From Candidatus Nealsonbacteria bacterium CG08_land_8_20_14_0_20_36_22 (lineage in GTDB: Bacteria; Patescibacteriota; Minisyncoccia; Minisyncoccales; GWA2-38-27): DNA of 8,095 nucleotides. Positions 1 to 6,829 of this stretch are shown one piece after another. Numbering within the stretch: position 1 is the first letter of the stretch; every line of letters begins with the position of its first letter. A program made the translations under genes and the position numbers. The notes under the pieces are model-generated. The model was given only the letters and a program-made list of their open reading frames with translations, did no database searches and was not told the origin of the DNA. The stretch is from contig PEYC01000002.1 of assembly GCA_002774555.1 (NCBI GenBank), positions 1 to 8,095 on the forward strand, written 5' to 3'.

Positions 1-150
1 ACTGCCCAGGCAGCGGTGGGCTTGATTACTTTAACTTCTGAACAAACTCAAAAAGCAGATGTAAGTGGTGATGGTCAGGTGAATGCCTATGATGCTGCCT
101 TAATTGCCCAGCGAGCAGCGGGCTTGATTAGTAAGTTTCCAGTGGAGTGA
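1..150 (+). CDS. C-terminal end of a secreted dockerin-type protein (5' truncated by window)
   Basis: Frame 1 is open from the first base to the TGA at 148-150, giving 49 residues. The second half (codons from 58) reads DVSGDGQVNAYDAAL and ends AGLISKFPVE. This is a type I dockerin repeat: an EF-hand-like Ca loop (D-x-S-G-D-G-x-V-x-x-x-D) followed by a helix. The residues before it (AQAAVGLITLTSEQ) look like the helix of a preceding repeat, so this is a dockerin pair at the C-terminus. The same 30-residue tail recurs at 3186-3275 and 4511-4600. Dockerins normally bind cohesins or help display secreted proteins; no cohesin is visible here, so the partner is unknown. The catalytic or structural part of the protein lies upstream of the window. 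A 5' partial gene is certain; its function beyond the dockerin is not. Confidence 0.85.
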   Translation, partial: TAQAAVGLITLTSEQTQKADVSGDGQVNAYDAALIAQRAAGLISKFPVE

Positions 151-198
151 AAAACGAAATATCAGCAAATAATAAACTAGATGGCGAGTTTAGTCCAA

Positions 199-230
199 TT
201 GACATCCTATTTCCAAAGGTATACTATAAT
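199..230 (+). promoter_or_regulatory. Promoter of the abiE-like operon, start codon almost on the +1
   Basis: A perfect -35 hexamer TTGACA lies at 199-204. Two overlapping -10 options follow: TACTAT at 222-227 (17-bp spacer, 4 of 6 consensus) and a perfect TATAAT at 225-230 (20-bp spacer). Either places transcription start at about 234-239, on or just before the ATG at 239. There is no room for a Shine-Dalgarno sequence, so the mRNA would be leaderless or nearly so. An in-frame TAG at 230-232 rules out an earlier start for the downstream gene. The consensus elements are seen directly; the leaderless reading is inferred. Confidence 0.7.
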
Positions 231-237
231 AGTATAC
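219..237. promoter_or_regulatory. Perfect 8-bp inverted repeat, probable AbiEi operator
   Basis: GTATACTA (219-226) and TAGTATAC (230-237) form a perfect palindrome around a 3-bp spacer. It covers the -10 region and ends one base before the ATG at 239. In characterised AbiE systems the AbiEi antitoxin represses its own operon by binding inverted repeats in the promoter. A palindrome embedded in the core promoter of an abiEi-like gene fits negative autoregulation. The symmetry is seen; AbiEi binding is inferred by analogy. Confidence 0.65.
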
Positions 238-238
238 T

Positions 239-889
239 ATGAGAAACAATTTAAAGCCGCAGATTAAAAAAATTATTTCTTTGGTGAGAGAACTACCTTA
301 TTTTTCTTTTGAGGATTTATCGCCAATTGAAAAAAATAAAGATTATCTTAAAATCCTTTTGTCCCGCTACGAGAATGGCGGGAAAGTTGTTAGATTGAAA
401 AAAGGAAGTTACGTTGTCTCGGAATTTATTGACAAAATTAAAGCAAAGGGCGAATTTTCCTCTTATTTAGAATTTTTGGCGAACATTTTATATCAGCCAT
501 CATATCTAAGCTTGGATTATATCCTTTATCGCCATAATATTTTAACTGAACTGCCCGTGAATTTTACTTCAATTGCCAAAAACAAAACAGCCATTTTTTC
601 CAATAAATTAGGCAGTTTTATCTACCGCAAAGTAAAAGACGATTTATTTTGCGGTTTTAAAATAAAAGAAGAAGGCGGTTTTTCAATTGCTAAAGCGACG
701 AAGGCAAAAGCTCTTTTCGATTTTATCTATCTGCGAAAGAACGCTTTAACCGATAAAAAGGCAATTGAGGAATTAAGATTAAATTTGGATGATTTCGCTG
801 AGAAAGACATTAAAGAGGTTGAATTGTATGTTAAAATTGAAAAGTCAAAAAAAATGAAAGAAATTTTTAAAAATATTTTCAGAAAATAA
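239..889 (+). CDS. AbiEi-like type IV antitoxin / transcriptional regulator
   Basis: This 216-residue protein has the architecture of AbiEi antitoxins: an N-terminal winged-helix segment (about residues 8-62, ending in LSRYENGGKVVRLKKGSYVV, the typical wing) and a C-terminal antitoxin domain. Family-typical stretches in the second domain are SYLSLDYILYRHNIL (88-102) and AKALFDFIYLRK (156-167). In known systems AbiEi neutralises AbiEii without a stable protein-protein complex and represses the operon through its winged helix. The next gene is the AbiEii-like partner; its ATG overlaps this TAA by one base (TAATG), indicating translational coupling. The start at 239 is the first possible one, because a TAG lies in frame at 230-232, and it has no ribosome-binding site. 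The protein is lysine-rich (tail KIEKSKKMKEIFKNIFRK). Assignment rests on motif pattern plus gene order. Confidence 0.8.
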   Translation: MRNNLKPQIKKIISLVRELPYFSFEDLSPIEKNKDYLKILLSRYENGGKVVRLKKGSYVVSEFIDKIKAKGEFSSYLEFLANILYQPSYLSLDYILYRHNILTELPVNFTSIAKNKTAIFSNKLGSFIYRKVKDDLFCGFKIKEEGGFSIAKATKAKALFDFIYLRKNALTDKKAIEELRLNLDDFAEKDIKEVELYVKIEKSKKMKEIFKNIFRK

Positions 890-1719
890 TGGAAACAACC
901 ACAATATTTATACAAAATTTAATAAAGGCCCATATTTCTCGGGATAGTCTTTTCAAAAGGAATTTGGCTAAAACTTATCTGCAGATTTTAGTTTTAGATT
1001 TCATTTATTCCCGGCCGGAATACAGCGATTTGGTTTTTTACGGGGGCTCCTGCCTTTCTCACTGTTTCGGTCTGCCTCGTCTTTCCGAGGACCTTGATTT
1101 CGTAGATTTAGGCGGGAAAATCAACATTTTAACACTAGCTGAAGATTTGGAAAAGTTTTTCAGAAAAAACACTAATTTGAATTTAACCGTGACAAGCCAG
1201 AAATTTAGGATTTATTTAAAATTTCCCATTCTTCGGGAGTTGAAGCTGTCCGGTGCAGGCGAATCGGATTTTCTTTTCGTAAAATTAGAGATTTTTAAAG
1301 AATTTAATTTCTGCAAGGACTATAGAACCGAAATTATCCCGCTGTTTAAATTTAATAAATCTATTTTAGTGAAAACTTTTGATTTGCCAACTTTAATGGC
1401 GACAAAAATAAGAGCGATTTTATACAGGAAATGGGAGAAAACCGGCAGAAAAGGAAAAACGTTAATTAGGGTTAAGGGCAGGGATTATTTTGATTTAATG
1501 TGGTATTTGGGAAGGGGAGTAAGCCCTAATATAAAATGCATTGAAATCGTAAAAGATAAAAAAGAATTGAAAAATAAACTTTTGGAAATAATCTCCCGGG
1601 TTGATTCGGCGAGTATAAAATTGGATTTAGAGCCGCTGATAGAAGATATAAAATTCGTTAAAAATCTCAGCAAAAACATAAAAGAAATTTTAAGAAGGGA
1701 ACTGGAAGCAAAACTATAA
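889..1719 (+). CDS. AbiEii/AbiGii-type nucleotidyltransferase toxin
   Basis: This 276-residue protein belongs to the DNA polymerase beta-like nucleotidyltransferases. The catalytic signature is intact: GGSCLSHCFG (52-61) followed by LPRLSEDLDF (62-71), giving the GGS motif and the two metal-binding acidic residues D68 and D70. A second strand, FVKLEIF (130-136), carries K132 and E134. The helical motifs LPTLMATKIRAILYR (167-181 region) and KGRDYFDLMWYL (196-207) match the conserved AbiEii blocks. AbiEii-family toxins transfer nucleotides to RNA targets (some members modify tRNA 3' ends) and stop growth, which aborts phage infection; the substrate here cannot be read from sequence. Length is within the family range. 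It is translated from an ATG overlapping the antitoxin stop, so both share one transcript. All key residues are present, so an active toxin is expected. Confidence 0.88.
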   Translation: METTTIFIQNLIKAHISRDSLFKRNLAKTYLQILVLDFIYSRPEYSDLVFYGGSCLSHCFGLPRLSEDLDFVDLGGKINILTLAEDLEKFFRKNTNLNLTVTSQKFRIYLKFPILRELKLSGAGESDFLFVKLEIFKEFNFCKDYRTEIIPLFKFNKSILVKTFDLPTLMATKIRAILYRKWEKTGRKGKTLIRVKGRDYFDLMWYLGRGVSPNIKCIEIVKDKKELKNKLLEIISRVDSASIKLDLEPLIEDIKFVKNLSKNIKEILRRELEAKL

Positions 1720-1762
1720 CCTTTGATAAAATTAAAATTTAACAAAAAATACCAAAACAAAT

Positions 1763-3278
1763 ATGAAAAACCAAAAAACTAATTTGTTATGCTTGTTGAC
1801 TACTGCAATTTTTTGCATCGCCGCCGCTATTAATACAGCAAGTGCAAATGCGAAAGACTGCGGTGGAAGCATAGAATGCGCTTGCGGCGACACAGTGAAA
1901 CAAAATTATACAATGCAGGCAGACCTAAATTGTGCGGGCAATGCTCTAGTTCTGGGAGCAGATAACATCACAATTAACTGTGGAGGGCACATAATTACAG
2001 GCAATGGTAGTGTGGGACAGGAATAAAAGCTGCAAGAGGACTGCTTATAAAGGACTGTAAGATAACCAAATTTAGCACTGCAGTTGATGGAGGTGGGTAT
2101 TACAGCGTTGAAGACGGTGAAATATATGGTAATGGTATAGGGATATTTACATTGGGTTTTGATGGTCCATGTAAGTTTCTGAGAAATAACATTCATGATA
2201 ATGAATCTTATGCTATTTTTACAGATGAGACAATCAATGTTGAAATAGGCGGCAATCATATATATAACAATGGAAAAGGTATATTTCCGTTTCTGAGGCA
2301 AGGCTGGAGTTCAGACCTTAATTACTGGCCTCATGATAATGTAAATATCCATGATAATTTAATAGAACGAAATGAAGGAGAAGGGATAGATTTTATCCAA
2401 AGTTATAGTCAATTAAAAAATAATATAATAAAGTATACTGTATCCAATGCAATAATGCAAGTATCAGTAACTCAACTATCAGGGACCTTTACTTACTTGA
2501 CACAAATGATTCAACTTTCACAAACCTTACATTGAAAGATGGGGAATACGGCATAAGCCTTTACAGTAGCCACAGGAATACGTTCAATAACTACGCAGTA
2601 ACAAACACAAAATACGATATTTTCAAATCTAATTCTTCTGACAACACATTCAACGGCAGTGGTTGTACGGACAATGACAATGATGACGTGTGTGATGAAT
2701 TTGATAACTGTAGGCTTTATAATCCTGACCAAAGAGATAATGACAAAGATGGAGTAGGAGATGTATGCCAAGAAAAACAGATTGGCTGTATTGCAGACCT
2801 TAACGGAGACGGAAAAATCACGATAAGAGACAGGAGTATTTTTACAGGAAATTTCGGCAGAACAGACTGCGGTCCTGTAACAAACTGGTGTGCGTTGACA
2901 GACCTGGATAGGGATGGTGATGTTGATAAGACAGGTTATGATATATTAACGAAAGAGTTTTCCTATCCTCTGGCATACCTTGGATGTGATTGTAGTAAAA
3001 CACAGGAATTATGCGACGGCATGGACAACAACTGCGATGGCAAAATTGACGAAGGCTGCTCAACCCCAATCACTATATATGGAGACATATCAGGAGATAA
3101 CCAAGTATCCTCACAAGACGCTCTATTGGCAGCCCAGCATACGATAGGATTAACTATTCTAACATCTTTCCAAATCCAGAAAGGAGATGTATCCGGAGAC
3201 GGGAAAGTATCTGCCTATGATGCGGCCCTCATACTTCAAAAAGTAGCAGGGCTCATATCCAAGTTTCCGGTGGAGTAA
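1763..3278 (+). pseudogene. Secreted beta-helix / Ca-binding / dockerin surface protein, broken by two frameshifts
   Basis: Three consecutive frames encode one protein. Part 1 (1763-2026) starts with a signal peptide (hydrophobic LLCLLTTAIFCIAAAI, cleavage after A28-N29-A30) and a Cys-containing beta-helix start (DNITINCGGHIITGNG). Part 2 is open from about 2011 to 2535 and carries more right-handed beta-helix rungs (NNIHDNES, GGNHIYNN, HDNVNIHDNLIERNEGEGI). Part 3 is open in frame 3 from 2424 to 3278 and ends the helix. It then has a thrombospondin type-3-like repeat (2661-2774), dockerin-like EF-hands (2787-2987), a CDGMDNNCDGKIDEGC motif (3012-3059) and a terminal dockerin pair (3081-3275). 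Frame changes fall near 2010-2013 (an extra GT: GTGT for GT) and near 2452-2455 (one A missing). Correcting both gives exactly 505 codons. No ribosome-binding site is visible before 1763. The breaks may be real decay or assembly errors. The likely product was an extracellular, calcium-stabilised protein; no enzymatic residues could be assigned. Confidence 0.8.
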
Positions 3279-3284
3279 AAAAGA

Positions 3285-3313
3285 TTGATGAAATTGCCTG
3301 AATTTGTTAAAAT
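3285..3313 (+). promoter_or_regulatory. Candidate promoter for the AAA_14/DUF4143 ATPase gene
   Basis: TTGATG (3285-3290) and TAAAAT (3308-3313) are separated by exactly 17 bp, matching 4 of 6 and 5 of 6 consensus positions. Transcription would start near 3320, leaving a leader of about 24 bases before the ATG at 3344. In this AT-rich DNA the match could be chance. Confidence 0.4.
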
Positions 3314-3343
3314 TAAGGTAATCAAGTAGCCGGATTTAGATTT

Positions 3344-4483
3344 ATGGATAAGCTATATATTCCTCAAAAACATTTAGAAAATCTTAGAAATCTGATAAAG
3401 CCAAATAAAGTAGTTGTTATTTATGGGCCCAGAAGGTGCGGCAAAACTACGCTTCTAAAGAAATTTTTAGAGCAAGTAAATGAAAAATATCTTTTGGTTC
3501 AGGGAGAAGATATTTTTGTTCAAGAATATTTAAGCAGTCAATCAATCGCCAAGCTTAAAAATTTTATAGGGGATCATAAATTATTGGCTGTTGACGAAGC
3601 CCAGAAAATTCCCAATATCGGTTTAAACCTTAAATTAATTGTGGACAATATAGGGGGCGTAAAAATAATCGCTACTGGTTCTGCTTCTTTTGATTTGTAT
3701 CAGAAAATAGGTGAACCCTTAACCGGCAGAAAAATTACTCTTCGTTTATTTCCGCTTAGCCAGATGGAGCTTTCTCAAATAGAAAAACTCCACGAAACAA
3801 AAGCTAATTTGGAAACGAGATTAATTTTCGGCTCTTATCCCGAGGCGATTTTGGCCGAAGATGACCAAAAAAGAATTTTATATCTGAAAGAATTGGTCAG
3901 CTCTTATCTCTACAAAGATATTTTAGAGGTAAATGGCTTAAAACATTCTGACAGATTAGTAAAAATTTTGCAGCTTTTAGCTTTTCAAATTGGCAGCGAG
4001 GTTTCTTTCACAGAGATAGCAGGTCAGGTCGGGCTCAATAAAAAAACCGTTGAGAGATATTTAGACCTTTTAGAGAAAGTATTTGTGATTTTTAAAATAA
4101 AAGGTTTTAGTAGAAATCTGCGAAAAGAAATCTCAAAGACAGCCAAATATTATTTTTACGATTTAGGCGTAAGGAATGCACTTATAAATAATTTTAACTC
4201 CATTAATTTAAGGAATGACATTGGAGCACTTTGGGAGGACTATATTATTAGCGAAAGAATTAAAAAACAGGAATATTTAAAAATACAAGCAAATAATTAC
4301 TTCTGGAGGACTTACGACAAAAAAGAAATAGATTTTATTGAGGAAAAAGAAGGAAAATTATACGCTTTTAAGATAAAATGGAAAAAAGGGCAAATTACGC
4401 CTCCCGCTGATTGGCTTTCTGCTTATCCAAGCTCCGAATTTTTAGTGGTTTCTCCGGATAATTATTTGGAATTTATTGGATAA
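3344..4483 (+). CDS. AAA_14 / DUF4143 family ATPase with degenerate nuclease-like C-terminus
   Basis: The 379-residue protein has the standard layout of this widespread prokaryotic family. Walker A is GPRRCGKTT (28-36), Walker B is LLAVDEAQ (80-87), and a sensor-like strand IIATGSASFDL (108-118) is followed by LTGRK (126-130). A winged-helix segment (SFTEIAGQVGLNKKTVERYL, 221-240) comes next. The C-terminal DUF4143 domain resembles PD-(D/E)XK nucleases: ALWEDYIISE (295-304), WRTYDKKEIDFIEE (321-334), YAFKIKW (340-346). Family members usually have E-x-K in the last strand; here K343 replaces the Glu, so any nuclease activity is probably lost. The cellular role of these ATPases is largely unknown; they are often found in variable or mobile regions. 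ATG 3344 has no clear Shine-Dalgarno. A dockerin tail begins directly after the TAA, in the same frame. Confidence 0.88.
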   Translation: MDKLYIPQKHLENLRNLIKPNKVVVIYGPRRCGKTTLLKKFLEQVNEKYLLVQGEDIFVQEYLSSQSIAKLKNFIGDHKLLAVDEAQKIPNIGLNLKLIVDNIGGVKIIATGSASFDLYQKIGEPLTGRKITLRLFPLSQMELSQIEKLHETKANLETRLIFGSYPEAILAEDDQKRILYLKELVSSYLYKDILEVNGLKHSDRLVKILQLLAFQIGSEVSFTEIAGQVGLNKKTVERYLDLLEKVFVIFKIKGFSRNLRKEISKTAKYYFYDLGVRNALINNFNSINLRNDIGALWEDYIISERIKKQEYLKIQANNYFWRTYDKKEIDFIEEKEGKLYAFKIKWKKGQITPPADWLSAYPSSEFLVVSPDNYLEFIG

Positions 4484-4606
4484 ATTTTGTCAGACCAAAC
4501 AAAGAAAGGAGATGTGTCCGGAGACGGAAAAGTATCTGCCTACGACGCAGCCCTCATATTACAGAAGATAGCAGGGCTCATATCTAAGTTTCCAGTGGAG
4601 GGGTAG
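4484..4606 (+). pseudogene. Headless dockerin tail (third copy), remnant of a lost gene
   Basis: The bases directly after the ATPase stop, in the same frame, read ILSDQTKKGDVSGDG and continue through a full dockerin repeat to AGLISKFPVEG and TAG (4604-4606). There is no ATG/GTG start and no upstream domain, so it cannot be an independent gene as it stands; a TTG at 4487 would give only about 39 residues. The linker SDQTKKGD matches SEQTQKAD of the copy at 1-150, so homology reaches back to within a few bases of the ATPase stop. Against the copy at 3186-3275 the differences are nearly all in third codon positions, which indicates past selection as protein. I read it as the 3' stump of a dockerin gene whose 5' part was replaced by, or separated from it by, the ATPase gene. 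Confidence 0.75.
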
Positions 4607-4611
4607 TTTTT

Positions 4612-4663
4612 AAAAAAACTTAAGGTTCTCTAATCAGATGGTTGATTTCGGGGCTGTTTTTTT
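4612..4663. terminator. Candidate terminator hairpin after the ATPase/dockerin remnant
   Basis: AAAAAAAC (4612-4619) pairs with GTTTTTTT (4656-4663). Inside, AATCA (4632-4636) pairs with TGATT (4643-4647) around a 6-base loop, with weaker wobble pairs between. The T-run follows GGGGCT, as in intrinsic terminators, and the A/T symmetry could serve both strands. It lies 6 bases after the TAG at 4606. The stem is imperfect, so the call is moderate. Confidence 0.4.
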
Positions 4664-4674
4664 ATACAACTCTT

Positions 4675-4734
4675 GCCCCGTTAGAGGTTTTAGAGCAATA
4701 GAAAAGCAAAAAGCCCGCTAACCTCTAACGGGGC
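4675..4734. repeat. Perfect 15-bp inverted repeat with 30-base loop
   Basis: GCCCCGTTAGAGGTT (4675-4689) and AACCTCTAACGGGGC (4720-4734) are exact reverse complements. After a 3x3 internal loop the pairing partly resumes (GAGC against GCCC, 4693-4696 with 4713-4716), leaving a loop near 4697-4712. The right arm abuts the -35 of the groES promoter at 4735. The shorter AAGCCCG (4711-4717) can also pair with the right arm, and read on the minus strand that hairpin is followed by a T-rich run, as in a terminator. The element is GC-richer than its surroundings. It may be a REP/MITE-like repeat or a terminator; neither can be decided from one copy. Confidence 0.75.
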
Positions 4735-4762
4735 TTGACAAATTGTTTTAGATAGATAATAT
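4735..4762 (+). promoter_or_regulatory. Candidate groES-groEL promoter
   Basis: A perfect TTGACA (4735-4740) is followed at 16 bp by TAATAT (4757-4762); TATAAG at 4760-4765 is an alternative with a 19-bp spacer. Transcription would begin near 4769, giving a roughly 90-base leader that contains both 8-bp-period arrays. No CIRCE operator (TTAGCACTC-N9-GAGTGCTAA) is present, so HrcA control is not supported. Confidence 0.5.
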
Positions 4763-4774
4763 AAGAATATTATA

Positions 4775-4811
4775 AATTGTTACACTGTTAAATTGTTATA
4801 TTGTTAAACTG
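4775..4811 (+). repeat. 8-bp-period tandem array (nnYTGTTA) in the groES leader
   Basis: Successive octamers are AATTGTTA, CACTGTTA, AATTGTTA and TATTGTTA, then partial AACTG. At double period, the 16-mers at 4774-4789 and 4790-4805 match at 14 of 16 positions. The array lies downstream of the candidate promoter, so it would be transcribed. Segments such as TTAAATTG (4788-4795) are complementary to CAATTTAA in the next array. Confidence 0.75.
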
Positions 4812-4822
4812 AAACCGTAAAT

Positions 4823-4854
4823 CAATTTAGCAATTTAGTAATTTAGCAATTTAA
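4823..4854 (+). repeat. Four 8-bp tandem repeats (CAATTTAG) immediately before groES
   Basis: CAATTTAG, CAATTTAG, TAATTTAG and CAATTTAA run without gaps and end three bases before the groES ATG at 4858. The register is the same as that of the upstream array (both starts are separated by 48 = 6 x 8 bases). The array takes the place where a Shine-Dalgarno would lie, and none is visible. Its units can pair with TAAATTG segments of the upstream array, so the start region may be folded in RNA. Confidence 0.8.
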
Positions 4855-4857
4855 GAG

Positions 4858-5148
4858 ATGAACATCAAACCATTGTCAGACCATATACTTATTGAGCCGG
4901 TGAAAGGAGAGGAAAAAACAAAGTCAGGCATTTTACTTCCCGATACCGCTGAAAAAGAAAAGCCGGAACAAGGCCGGGTTATTGCAGTTGGTCCGGGCAG
5001 AAAAACAAGTGCTGGAAAAATTATTCCAATGGAAGTAAAACCCGGACAAAAGGTTTTATTTACCAAATACGGTCCAAACGAAATTAAGGTCGATGATAAA
5101 GAATATTTAATTGCCAAAGAGGAGGATATACTAGCAATTATTGAATAA
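4858..5148 (+). CDS. groES: Co-chaperonin GroES (Cpn10)
   Basis: The 96-residue protein is full length for GroES. It opens with the typical IKPLSDHILIEPV (3-15), carries the GroEL-binding mobile loop with SGILLPDTA (23-31; the hydrophobic I-L-L anchor), then EKPEQGRVIAVGPGR (34-48) and the C-terminal strand KEYLIAKEEDILAIIE (81-96). GroES forms a heptameric lid on the GroEL ring in the cytoplasm and is needed for ATP-driven folding. It is followed 40 bases later by groEL, the usual operon order. The ATG follows the AATTTAAGAG sequence without a properly spaced Shine-Dalgarno. The identification is secure. Confidence 0.97.
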   Translation: MNIKPLSDHILIEPVKGEEKTKSGILLPDTAEKEKPEQGRVIAVGPGRKTSAGKIIPMEVKPGQKVLFTKYGPNEIKVDDKEYLIAKEEDILAIIE

Positions 5149-5161
5149 ATTCAATAATTGC
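5134..5161. repeat. Perfect 13-bp palindrome spanning the groES stop codon
   Basis: GCAATTATTGAAT (5134-5146) and ATTCAATAATTGC (5149-5161) are exact reverse complements with a 2-base spacer. The TAA of groES (5146-5148) sits at the apex. In RNA it would form an AU-rich stem with a small loop (4 or more bases after opening end pairs). No T-run follows directly, so it is not a standard terminator; it may act in mRNA processing, stability or groES/groEL balance. An AATTTCTAA direct repeat (5162-5170, 5176-5184) fills the rest of the spacer. Confidence 0.7.
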
Positions 5162-5170
5162 AATTTCTAA

Positions 5171-6805
<1,635 letters not shown>

Positions 6806-6809
6806 GCCG

Positions 6810-6823
6810 TGGTAAAATATAAT
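6810..6823 (+). promoter_or_regulatory. Extended -10 promoter of the IMPase-like gene
   Basis: TGGTAAAAT (6810-6818) has the TGn extension plus TAAAAT, and a perfect TATAAT overlaps it at 6818-6823. Either gives a start near 6825-6830, on or just before the ATG at 6830. No good -35 is seen (CTGAAT at 6795-6800). This repeats the -10-on-ATG arrangement of the abiE operon and suggests a leaderless transcript. Confidence 0.5.
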
Positions 6824-6829
6824 AATATT

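Noticed and set aside
148..240. Possible recoding of TGA as glycine (as in some CPR lineages), extending the first dockerin gene
   Set aside because: The homologous copy at 3276 has TAA at the same place, the region after 150 is promoter-like and ends at another TGA, and no TGA occurs in frame in groES, groEL, the ATPase or the phosphatase.
1720..1762. Promoter for the beta-helix gene (TTGATA at 1723-1728)
   Set aside because: No acceptable -10 lies at 16-18 bp; only A-rich sequence follows, so I could not support it.
1906..2301. Minus-strand open frame of 131 codons opposite the beta-helix gene
   Set aside because: It has no recognisable domain and lies opposite a region whose forward frames clearly encode beta-helix rungs; it is a shadow.
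4484..4606. Independent small gene starting at TTG 4487
   Set aside because: It has no ribosome-binding site or own promoter, consists of only a fraction of a dockerin pair and no secretion signal, so a gene remnant is a better explanation.
1..4606. CRISPR or integron array suggested by the repeated tails
   Set aside because: The repeats are protein-coding dockerin ends more than 1 kb apart with mostly synonymous differences; there are no spacers, attC-like sites or integrase.
4828..4849. TTAGCA sequences resembling half of a CIRCE (HrcA) operator before groES
   Set aside because: They continue as TTAGCAATT, and the inverted partner GAGTGCTAA is absent; they are units of the 8-bp array.
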